From DASSBR01 sp035688265 (lineage in GTDB: Bacteria; Pseudomonadota; Gammaproteobacteria; Natronospirales; DASSBR01), in contig DASSNE010000014.1 of NCBI GenBank assembly GCA_035688265.1, forward strand, positions 34,448-98,447: DNA of 64,000 bases, given 5' to 3'. Positions 56,594 through 64,000 of the stretch are shown here, piece by piece; position 1 is the stretch's first letter, and each line of letters opens with the position of its first letter. The notes under the pieces were generated by a model. That model made no database searches. It saw only the letters and a list, made by a program, of their open reading frames with translations, and was not told the DNA's origin. The position numbers and the translations under genes are program-made.

Positions 56594-57724
56594 CTAGTTC
56601 ACATACTCGACGACTTCCAGGCCAAAGCCCGAAATGCCGTGCATTTTCTTCGGGGCGCTCAGCACGCGCATCTTGCGCACGCCAAGGTCGATCAGGATCT
56701 GCGCGCCGACGCCGTAGGTCTGCAGCACCTGAGCACCGTCTTCGCGCTCGTCGTCACCGGCCGGCTTCGCCGGCAGCGATTCCAATGTCTGCACCAGCGC
56801 GGCAGGGTCCTCGGCGTGATCCAGCACGATCGCCACACCGCCCTCCTTCGCAATTCGCGCGAGCGCATCGCGAAAAGGCCAGCCGAGCGCCTCGGAGCGC
56901 ACCGCCAGCACGTCGCTCAAGGTGTTGCGCAGGTGCACGCGCACCAGCGTCGGCGTGTCGGCCTTCACTTCACCCGCGACCAGCGCAAAATGGATTGTGT
57001 CGCTGACGTGGTCGCGGTAGGCGATCAGCCTGAGCGTTCCGAACTCCGTGTCCACCTCGCGCTCGAACAGGCGGGAGACGCTCTTTTCCTTCTGCATGCG
57101 GTAATGAATCAGGTCGGCGATCGTGCCGATCTTGATGCCGTGTTCGCGTGCGAACGCCGCCAGTTCCGGCGCGCGCTTCATCGTGCCGTCATCGTTGACG
57201 ACCTCGCTGATGACCGCCGAATGCGATGCCAGCCCGGCCAGCCGCACCAGGTCGATCGAGGCCTCCGTGTGACCGGTCCGGCACAATACGCCGCCCTCGC
57301 AATAACGCAGCGGGAAGATGTGACCCGGGCGCATGAAGATATCCGGCGACGATGCCGGATCGGCCAGCGCGCGAATGGTCGCGGCGCGGTCGTGCGCGGA
57401 GATACCGGTGGTGGTGCCGATCCGGCAATCGACCGACACCGTGTAGGCCGTATGGCGCGTTTCGGTATTTTCCGAGACCATCTGCGGCAGGCGCAGCTCC
57501 TCGAGCCGCTTCGCAAGCATCGGCATGCAGATGATGCCGCTGGTGTAGCGGACGAAGAACGCGATCGACTCCGGCGTCGCCTTTTCCGCCGCCATGATCA
57601 GGTCACCCTCGTTCTCGCGGTCCTCGTCGTCCATCATGATGACCATACGGCCGGCGCGGATGTCGGCGACGATGTCCTCGATGGAATCGAGCTCGAGTTG
57701 GTCGTTATGTTTAGGTTGCAGCAT
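56594..57724 (-). CDS. ribB: DHBP synthase with degenerate GTP-cyclohydrolase-II domain (RibBX)
   Basis: 376 residues. N-terminal 3,4-dihydroxy-2-butanone-4-phosphate synthase domain is intact: MDDEDRENEGDLIMAAEK, YTVSVDCRIGTTTGISAHDR, RPGHIFPLR, GHTEASIDL. The C-terminal RibA-like domain (about 210-370) lacks the three zinc cysteines: where GTP cyclohydrolase II has a conserved Cys-rich segment this protein reads LVRVHLRNTLSDVLAVRSEA. It is therefore likely monofunctional, and a separate ribA should exist. Overlaps ribE by 14 nt. Confidence 0.93.
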   Translation of the reverse strand: MLQPKHNDQLELDSIEDIVADIRAGRMVIMMDDEDRENEGDLIMAAEKATPESIAFFVRYTSGIICMPMLAKRLEELRLPQMVSENTETRHTAYTVSVDCRIGTTTGISAHDRAATIRALADPASSPDIFMRPGHIFPLRYCEGGVLCRTGHTEASIDLVRLAGLASHSAVISEVVNDDGTMKRAPELAAFAREHGIKIGTIADLIHYRMQKEKSVSRLFEREVDTEFGTLRLIAYRDHVSDTIHFALVAGEVKADTPTLVRVHLRNTLSDVLAVRSEALGWPFRDALARIAKEGGVAIVLDHAEDPAALVQTLESLPAKPAGDDEREDGAQVLQTYGVGAQILIDLGVRKMRVLSAPKKMHGISGFGLEVVEYVN

Positions 57725-58325
57725 GAATGGCCTTCGCGCTGATATTCAGCCGTTCGAGGTAACGCGCGATGATATCGCATTCCAGATTGACACGCGTCCG
57801 CGGCGCATAGCCGCCGATGATCGTGTGTTCGAGCGTGTGCGGAATGATGTTGACGCCGAAGCGGTTGTCGCTCACCTCGTTGACGGTCAGGCTGATGCCG
57901 TCCACCGCCACCGAACCTTTCGCCGCGACGTAGCGCGCGAGCGCCGCCGGCAGTTCGATCTCGAGCCGAACCGATCGGGCATCGTCGCGCCGCGCAAGCA
58001 CTTCCCCGACCCCGTCGACGTGTCCCAGCACCAGGTGGCCGCCGAGCAGACTCGCCGGCGTCGCCGCGGTTTCGAGATTCACGCGGTCGCCGCGCCCGAG
58101 GCCGGCGAAGGTCGTGCAGGCGAGCGTCTCGCCGGAAACGTCCGCGCCGAAGTGCGGCGGTGCGAGCGTCGTGACCGTCAGGCAGACGCCATTGATCGCG
58201 ATGCTGTCGCCCTGGCGGATCGCCTCGAAATCCAGCGTCGGCGCGGTGATCTCGATGCGCGCATCGCCATCGGCGAGGTCCATCGCCGTCACTTCGCCAA
58301 TTGCCTGGATGATACCGGTAAACAT
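57711..58325 (-). CDS. ribE: Riboflavin synthase alpha chain
   Basis: 204 residues with two homologous lumazine-binding barrels: MFTGIIQAIGEV to GDSIAINGVCLTVT and GHLVLGHVDGVGEV to GSVAVDGISLTVNEV. Dismutates two lumazines to riboflavin. Its ATG directly follows the ribD stop. No FMN riboswitch is seen upstream. Confidence 0.97.
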   Translation of the reverse strand: MFTGIIQAIGEVTAMDLADGDARIEITAPTLDFEAIRQGDSIAINGVCLTVTTLAPPHFGADVSGETLACTTFAGLGRGDRVNLETAATPASLLGGHLVLGHVDGVGEVLARRDDARSVRLEIELPAALARYVAAKGSVAVDGISLTVNEVSDNRFGVNIIPHTLEHTIIGGYAPRTRVNLECDIIARYLERLNISAKAIHAAT

Positions 58326-59420
58326 TCAGCTTCCGCTCACTTCGTAGGTCAAACGCAAGTCGTTGCCGACGTGGCGCGCCTCGCGCAACCGCAGCCGCGG
58401 CCGGTCGGCCAGCCGGGTCAGCTCCGGCAACGCGAACAGGCCCGGCCCCGCTTCGCCCAGCAACGTCGGCGCCAGGTAAACGACAATTTCATCGACGAGA
58501 CCTGCCGCGAACAGCGCGCCGTTCAGCCGCGCGCCCGCCTCGACCAGCACCTCGTTGCATTCAAGGTTCGCAAGCCGGCCGATCGCTGCCGCCAGATCGA
58601 CACGGCCTGGCTGCGATTCAACGCGCTCGACAGTCGCACCCGCAGCTTCGAGCGCCGAGGGGTCGGCACCCGTCGCGGTAAAGATCAGTACGTTGCCACC
58701 TTCGCCGAACAGTCGTGCGTGCGGCGACAGACGCAAGCCGCCGTCGATCACCACGCGCAGCGGCTGGCGTGTCGTTTCGATATCGGCATCGCGTACCGTC
58801 AGGCGCGGATCGTCGGCCAGCGCCGTGCCGATACCAGTCAGGATCGCCGAGCTGCGCGCCCGCAGCCGATGCACGTCGGCGCGCGCGGCGGAGCCGGTAA
58901 TCCACTGACTTTCACCGGATGCCAGCGCAGTTCGGCCGTCGACGCTTGCGGCGATCTTCACTCGCACCAGCGGCCGCCCGGCGGTCATGCGCATGATAAA
59001 GCCCGGATTAAGTTCGGCCGCCGCATCGGCGAGCACGTCCGCCTCGACTGCAATCCCTGCCGCTTTCAACTTCGCCAGCCCCTGGCCTGCGACCCGCGGG
59101 TTCGGATCGGTCATTGCCGCGACCACTCGCGCGACGCCCGCGTCGATGAGCGCATCCGCGCACGGACCGGTGCGGCCCTGGTGGCAGCACGGCTCCAGCG
59201 TCACGTAGGCGGTCGCGCCGCGTGCGCGTTCACCTGCGGCTTTGAGCGCGACGATTTCGGCATGCGGCCCGCCGGCCCGCTCATGCCAGCCTTCGGCGAC
59301 GATTTCCCCGTCGGCCACTAGCGCGCAGCCAACGCGGGGGTTCGGGTCCGTGGTATACAGACCGCGACGCGCCAGCCGCAAGGCGCGAGCCATGAAATTG
59401 AAGTCGTTGTGATTTGGCAT
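58326..59420 (-). CDS. ribD: Riboflavin biosynthesis deaminase/reductase RibD
   Basis: 364 residues from ATG 59420; a GTG two codons earlier is possible. Deaminase zinc site GGPHAEIVALKAAGERARGA with TLEPCCHQGRTGPCADALI. C-terminal reductase RPLVRVKIAASVDGRTALAS, GIGTALADDPRLTVRD. Two consecutive pathway steps before lumazine formation. The gap to nrdR upstream is filled by a heptad hairpin. Confidence 0.97.
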   Translation of the reverse strand: MPNHNDFNFMARALRLARRGLYTTDPNPRVGCALVADGEIVAEGWHERAGGPHAEIVALKAAGERARGATAYVTLEPCCHQGRTGPCADALIDAGVARVVAAMTDPNPRVAGQGLAKLKAAGIAVEADVLADAAAELNPGFIMRMTAGRPLVRVKIAASVDGRTALASGESQWITGSAARADVHRLRARSSAILTGIGTALADDPRLTVRDADIETTRQPLRVVIDGGLRLSPHARLFGEGGNVLIFTATGADPSALEAAGATVERVESQPGRVDLAAAIGRLANLECNEVLVEAGARLNGALFAAGLVDEIVVYLAPTLLGEAGPGLFALPELTRLADRPRLRLREARHVGNDLRLTYEVSGS

Positions 59421-59432
59421 TTCCACTGCTTG

Positions 59433-59518
59433 GGACTAAGGACTGAGGACCAAGTAAAGCGCCATCTCATTCTTCACTCAGTCCTTAGTCCTAAGTCCTC
59501 AGTCCTCAGTCCTCAGTC
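59433..59518. repeat. Heptad hairpin repeat, copy D
   Basis: Left arm GGACTAA, GGACTGA, GGACCAA (59433-59453). Loop ends ATTCTTCA. Right arm of six units: CTCAGTC, CTTAGTC, CTAAGTC, CTCAGTC, CTCAGTC, CTCAGTC (59477-59518). The TGA stop of nrdR (59513-59515 on the minus strand) lies in the sixth unit. Confidence 0.85.
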
Positions 59519-60019
59519 CTTCTTCCCGCCTTCAGGCAAGAGCGACATCTGCTCGCGATCCTTCGCCGGCGTCTGCTGCAGGCGGTCGACTTCTTCGCGA
59601 AACGCCTCCACGTCCGCGAAGCTGCGGTAGACCGACGCAAAGCGCACGTAGGCGACTTCGTCCAGGTCGCGCAGCGCCTCCATCACCCAGTCACCCAGTT
59701 CGCGCGAACGCACTTCGCGCTCACCGGTCGTCTGCAGGCGGTGAATGATGTTTTCCAGCGCCGCCTCGACCCGCTCGGTGTCGACCGGACGCTTTTCAAG
59801 CGCGCGCAGCATGCCGGTTCTCAGCTTGTTTTCGTCAAACGGCGTGCGCGTGCCGTCGCGCTTGACGATGCGCGGCATCACCAACTCGGCGGTTTCGAAA
59901 GTGGTGAAGCGCTCGGTGCAGCTCGCGCACTCGCGCCGGCGCCGTACCTGGCGGCCCTCGCCAGCGAGCCGCGAGTCGATTACGCGGGTTTCTTCATGGC
60001 CGCAGAAAGGACAGTGCAT
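59513..60019 (-). CDS. nrdR: Transcriptional repressor NrdR
   Basis: 168 residues. N-terminal zinc ribbon MHCPFCGHEETRVIDSR with CASCTERFTTFE, then the ATP-cone (PRIVKRDGTRTPFDENKLRT). Represses ribonucleotide reductase genes when dATP is high. One nt after glyA. The stop codon is provided by a heptad repeat, so the tail GGKKD may differ from relatives. Confidence 0.97.
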   Translation of the reverse strand: MHCPFCGHEETRVIDSRLAGEGRQVRRRRECASCTERFTTFETAELVMPRIVKRDGTRTPFDENKLRTGMLRALEKRPVDTERVEAALENIIHRLQTTGEREVRSRELGDWVMEALRDLDEVAYVRFASVYRSFADVEAFREEVDRLQQTPAKDREQMSLLPEGGKKD

Positions 60020-60020
60020 T

Positions 60021-61307
<1,287 letters not shown>

Positions 61308-61341
61308 GCTCGTACCCCAGTACTGAAAGGAAAGGTGTTTA

Positions 61342-62094
61342 TTATAGAACGAAGGCGTTCAGGAAGCTTAACTGCTGGCTGAGCCACGTCATGCGACCCG
61401 TCAGCACCAGTACGCCCACCGCAATCAGCAGCACGCCCGCCACAATCTCGACACCGCGGAAAAAGCGCCGGAAGCGCGTGATAAAGCTGATCAGATAATT
61501 GAACCCGAGCGCCGCGGCGATAAACGGCAGGCCGAGCCCCAGCGAATACACCGTCAGCAGCCCGATGCCCTCCGTCACCGTGCTGCGGGTCGCTGCCATC
61601 GCCAGCACGCTGCCGAGAATCGGGCCGATGCAAGGCGTCCAGCCAAACGCGAACGCCATTCCGATGCCATAGGCGCCGGCAAGCGAGCGCGGCCGCTCAC
61701 TGGTCTGGTAGCGCTTCTCGCGATACAGGAACGGAATGCGCAACAGCCCGGTAATGTGCAGCCCGAAGACGATGATCACCACGCCCGCGATGCGGGTAAA
61801 AATCGCGCTGCTGTGAAACAGGAAGCTGCCGATGCTGGTCGCCGACGCCCCGAGTGCCACGAAGATTGTCGTGAAACCGAGGACGAAAAAGATCGCATTG
61901 ACGGTTACGCCACGCAGCAGCGTGACCCGGTTGGCAACGGCTTCGCCGCCGCCCGCAGAAGCCGCAACCGCGAAATCCTGTTGTGAAACACCGGATATGT
62001 AAGATAAATAACCCGGTACCAGCGGCAGGACGCAAGGGGACAGGAAAGAAACAATGCCGGCGACGAGTGCCGCGAAAATGGAAATGTCGTTCAC
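61342..62094 (-). CDS. ccdA: Cytochrome c biogenesis protein CcdA (DsbD transmembrane family)
   Basis: 250 residues with six predicted membrane helices. Redox cysteines in SFLSPCVLPLVPGYLSYISG (helix 1) and AFGWTPCIGPILGSVLAM (helix 4) are diagnostic. Carries reducing power across the inner membrane to periplasmic thiol proteins in cytochrome c maturation. No thioredoxin-like domain, so CcdA rather than DsbD. Head of the series towards glyA, 34 nt away. Confidence 0.93.
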   Translation of the reverse strand: MNDISIFAALVAGIVSFLSPCVLPLVPGYLSYISGVSQQDFAVAASAGGGEAVANRVTLLRGVTVNAIFFVLGFTTIFVALGASATSIGSFLFHSSAIFTRIAGVVIIVFGLHITGLLRIPFLYREKRYQTSERPRSLAGAYGIGMAFAFGWTPCIGPILGSVLAMAATRSTVTEGIGLLTVYSLGLGLPFIAAALGFNYLISFITRFRRFFRGVEIVAGVLLIAVGVLVLTGRMTWLSQQLSFLNAFVL

Positions 62095-62162
62095 TTGGCA
62101 ATTATCGCAAGAGAAGGCGGCTGGTTCCAGCCGGATCGCGGTTCGGGTAGGTGTGCTTGAGC

Positions 62163-62261
62163 CGGTGGGGTAAGGTCTTTCCAGAACGCCGTAGATCCAT
62201 CCATGGAGGCTCCGGTGTCAACATCCTGTTGCCAACGGTCTGGAAAGACCTTACCCCACCG
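62163..62261 (-). mobile_element. MITE-like inverted-repeat element, copy 1
   Basis: 99 bp bounded by a perfect 23-bp inverted repeat (62163-62185 and 62239-62261, GGTGGGGTAAGGTCTTTCC core). The interior on the minus strand contains CAGGATG, then GAGCCTCCATGGATGGATCT and ACGGCG. The same interior, 75% or so alike by eye, occurs in copy 2 on the opposite strand. No coding capacity. Confidence 0.8.
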
Positions 62262-62303
62262 TCTCTCCCGTCCGTTATCGTGGGTTTTAGGGGAGCAATT
62301 CAC

Positions 62304-62338
62304 TCCCCTCACCCTAACCCTCTCCCTGAGGGAGAGGG
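62304..62338. repeat. REP-like repeat (CCCTCACCC family)
   Basis: CCCCTCACCCTAACCCTCTC runs into a palindrome CCCTCTCCCT (62318-62327) and AGGGAGAGGG (62329-62338). Same motif as the element at 48550-48642 but only one hairpin. Lies between the two MITE-like copies. Confidence 0.75.
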
Positions 62339-62380
62339 GAAAGAATGGTGGGCCGACCCAATGCCGCGTTCGCAGTGAAG

Positions 62381-62487
62381 GAGGTGGTGCGGTGGCTTTC
62401 CTCAGGGCTGTGTGAGGCAGGATGCCGAACCCAGAGCCTACAGGGATGTATTTACGGCGTCCCTGAGGAAAGCCACCGCATCGCCTC
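62381..62487 (+). mobile_element. MITE-like inverted-repeat element, copy 2
   Basis: 107 bp. Arms 62381-62407 and 62461-62487 pair over 27 bp with two mismatches, both of which would be G-U pairs in RNA. The inner 19 bp are perfect. Interior contains CAGGATG and GAGCCTACAGGGATGTATTT followed by ACGGCGT, homologous to copy 1 in reverse. The arms differ from those of copy 1. Ends 11 nt before the ugd stop codon. Confidence 0.8.
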
Positions 62488-62498
62488 CCGCGATAACC

Positions 62499-63821
62499 TC
62501 AACGCCGCCCGATGCCGTAATAAATGAACCCGGCCCCACGTAAATAATCAGGATCAAAAACGTTGCGCCCATCAAAAATAACGGGCTCCGTCAATGCCGC
62601 CTTGATGCCATCGAAATCCGGACTCCGGAACGGCCGCCATTCCGTCATCAGCACCAATGCGTCGGCGCCGGCGCAGGCTTCGTCCGCCGAATCGCACAAG
62701 ATCAGGTCGTCGCGCTCGCCGTACAGCCGGCGCGTCTCGCCCATCGCCTCGGGGTCGAATGCCCGTACTTGCGCGCCGGCCTTCCACAATGCCTCCATCA
62801 GCACGCGGCTCGGAGCCTCGCGCATATCGTCCGTGTTGGGCTTGAACGCCAGGCCCCACAGCGCAATCGTGCGACCTTTCAGGTTGCCGCCGAAATGCTT
62901 GTCGATCTTCGAAAACAGAATTTTTTTCTGATCGTCGTTGATCTGCTCGACCGCCGCCAGCAAGCGTCCATCGTAGGCATACTGGCGTGCGGTCCGCTCC
63001 AGCGCCCGCACATCCTTGGGGAAACACGAACCGCCGTAACCGGCACCGGGATAAATGAAATGGTAGCCGATGCGTGGATCCGACCCGATGCCGATGCGCA
63101 CCTTCTCGATGTCCGCGCCGACATGATCGGCGATGTTCGCCATCTCGTTCATGAAACTGATCTTGGTCGCGAGCATCGCGTTCGCCGCGTACTTGGTCAG
63201 TTCCGCCGAGCGCACGTCCATTACGATCATGCGGTTATGGTTGCGGTTGAACGGCGCGTACAGATTTTCCAGCAGCTCGATGCTGCGCTCGCGCTCGACG
63301 CCGACGACGATGCGATCCGGCTTCATGAAATCATCGATCGCCGCGCCTTCCTTCAGGAATTCCGGATTCGACACCACGTCGAAATCGACGTTCGTGCCGC
63401 GCTCCGAAAGCACCCCCGCGATCGTCTCACGCACCCGGTCGGCAGTACCGACCGGCACGGTCGACTTGTCCACGACCAGCTTGAAATCGTTCATGTGCTC
63501 GCCGATGCTGCGCGCCACCGCCAGCACGTATTGCAAATCGGCCGAACCATCCTCGTCCGGCGGCGTGCCCACCGCGATGAACTGGAACAGGCCGTGCGCA
63601 ACGCCGGCGGCGATGTCCGTCGTGAACCTGAGCCGGCCGGCTTCGGCGTTGCGGTGGATCAGCTTGTCGAGGCCGGGCTCGTGGATCGGCACGTCGCCGC
63701 GGTTGAGCCGCGCGACTTTCTCCGCGTCCACGTCGACGCACAACACATGATTGCCCACATCGGCAAAACAAGTGCCGGTGACCAATCCCACGTAACCCGA
63801 TCCGAAAATAGTGATATTCAC
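62499..63821 (-). CDS. ugd: UDP-glucose 6-dehydrogenase
   Basis: 440 residues from GTG 63821, with AAAGGA upstream. NAD fold MNITIFGSGYVGLVTGTCFA, VGTPPDEDGSADL, VSNPEFLKEGAAIDDFMKPD, catalytic Cys in YPGAGYGGSCFPKDVRAL, and WGLAFKPNTDDMREAPS. Makes UDP-glucuronate for polysaccharide or lipid A modification. Upstream sequence is more AT-rich. Confidence 0.97.
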   Translation of the reverse strand: MNITIFGSGYVGLVTGTCFADVGNHVLCVDVDAEKVARLNRGDVPIHEPGLDKLIHRNAEAGRLRFTTDIAAGVAHGLFQFIAVGTPPDEDGSADLQYVLAVARSIGEHMNDFKLVVDKSTVPVGTADRVRETIAGVLSERGTNVDFDVVSNPEFLKEGAAIDDFMKPDRIVVGVERERSIELLENLYAPFNRNHNRMIVMDVRSAELTKYAANAMLATKISFMNEMANIADHVGADIEKVRIGIGSDPRIGYHFIYPGAGYGGSCFPKDVRALERTARQYAYDGRLLAAVEQINDDQKKILFSKIDKHFGGNLKGRTIALWGLAFKPNTDDMREAPSRVLMEALWKAGAQVRAFDPEAMGETRRLYGERDDLILCDSADEACAGADALVLMTEWRPFRSPDFDGIKAALTEPVIFDGRNVFDPDYLRGAGFIYYGIGRR

Positions 63822-63926
63822 GCTTATTCCTTTCTCTGCGTCCTTGTAGATTAGATTAAAAGTCAGTAGTGTCCCAACGTCATTGTATTGACGCCGTGTA
63901 AGTCGTTGAGTAGTCGAGGATATTCC

Positions 63927-64000
63927 GTGTCATTGGCTGGTTTCGATTTGAACATCGCTCGTAATATTTGGGGTCTTTTCGGCCCAACCGCGAGCACCGC
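63927..64000 (+). CDS. Possible start of a plus-strand gene, cut by window edge
   Basis: GTG at 63927 with GAGGA seven bases upstream opens 24 codons without a stop: VSLAGFDLNIARNIWGLFGP and onward. Too short to identify. The 105-nt gap to ugd contains an inverted repeat CGTCA-TTGTAT-TGACG at 63878-63893 that could belong to a divergent promoter. Confidence 0.35.
   Translation, partial: MSLAGFDLNIARNIWGLFGPTAST

Noticed and set aside
57725..59420. FMN riboswitch upstream of the rib genes
   Set aside because: The rib genes are packed head to tail with overlaps; the only gap (59421-59512) holds the heptad hairpin, with no conserved FMN aptamer sequence.

Overview
The window is a high-GC chromosomal segment of a Gammaproteobacterium. 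The evidence is the order rpoE-rseA-rseB-mucD-lepA, the block asd-fimV-truA-trpF-trpB-trpA-accD-folC-dedD-cvpA-purF, sdhCDAB followed by sdhE and ygfX, EpmA/EpmB-type modification of EF-P, and the type IV pilus proteins FimV and a FimX-like protein. Gene order is closest to what is known for Pseudomonadales and Xanthomonadales, but the genus cannot be named from sequence alone. Almost everything is core metabolism and information processing. There is no CRISPR array, rRNA, prophage, intact insertion sequence, defence island or biosynthetic cluster.

Layout. 1-5281: envelope-stress operon (rpoE, rseA, rseB, mucD, a glutaredoxin-like protein, then lepA running off the left edge). 5278-9513: succinate dehydrogenase operon, opened by a 54-residue SdhAF4-like gene (9349-9513) and closed by sdhE and ygfX. 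9613-14406: ygfZ; a minus-strand unit tRNA-His, tRNA-Lys, prfB (with its programmed frameshift), lysS; and a divergent plus-strand unit tRNA-Pro, tRNA-Arg, folD. 14495-19021: gltX-cysS, a 43-codon Gln/Arg-rich gene with its own terminator, and ppiA-lpxH. 18823-36556: a tandem cupredoxin-like protein, glycerate kinase, the long purF-to-asd series, aroC-prmB and psd. 36565-41813: free-methionine-sulfoxide reductase, epmA, efp, divergent epmB and the FimX-like gene. 41810-46460: parC, an alkyltransferase-like gene and parE. 46489-49117: rubrerythrin, Fe-S protein and DUF3501 unit behind a palindromic operator. 49187-52965: xseB, folE2, an HWE-type histidine kinase and two response regulators. 52984-62094: a long minus-strand series ccdA, glyA, nrdR, ribD, ribE, ribBX, ribH, nusB, thiL, pgpA and a Ser/Thr kinase with a cyclic-nucleotide-binding domain. 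62095-64000: a repeat-rich spacer, ugd, and the first codons of another gene.

The structure not explained by genes is in the repeats. Two families have an exact 7-bp period. One is a 35-bp block of exactly five CCCGAAT-type heptads, seen three times between co-directional genes. The other is a hairpin made of CTCAGTC/CTAGCGA-type heptads, seen four times. They sit at gene boundaries so tightly that they supply stop codons (the glutaredoxin-like gene, nrdR) or translated N-terminal codons (epmA and the alkyltransferase-like gene). A pair of inverted, diverged MITE-like elements with conserved cores and different but perfectly self-complementary arms lies between ccdA and ugd. I consider these repeats, the Gln/Arg-rich micro-gene, the rubrerythrin operator and the Leu at the quinolone-determining position of ParC the most interesting observations.
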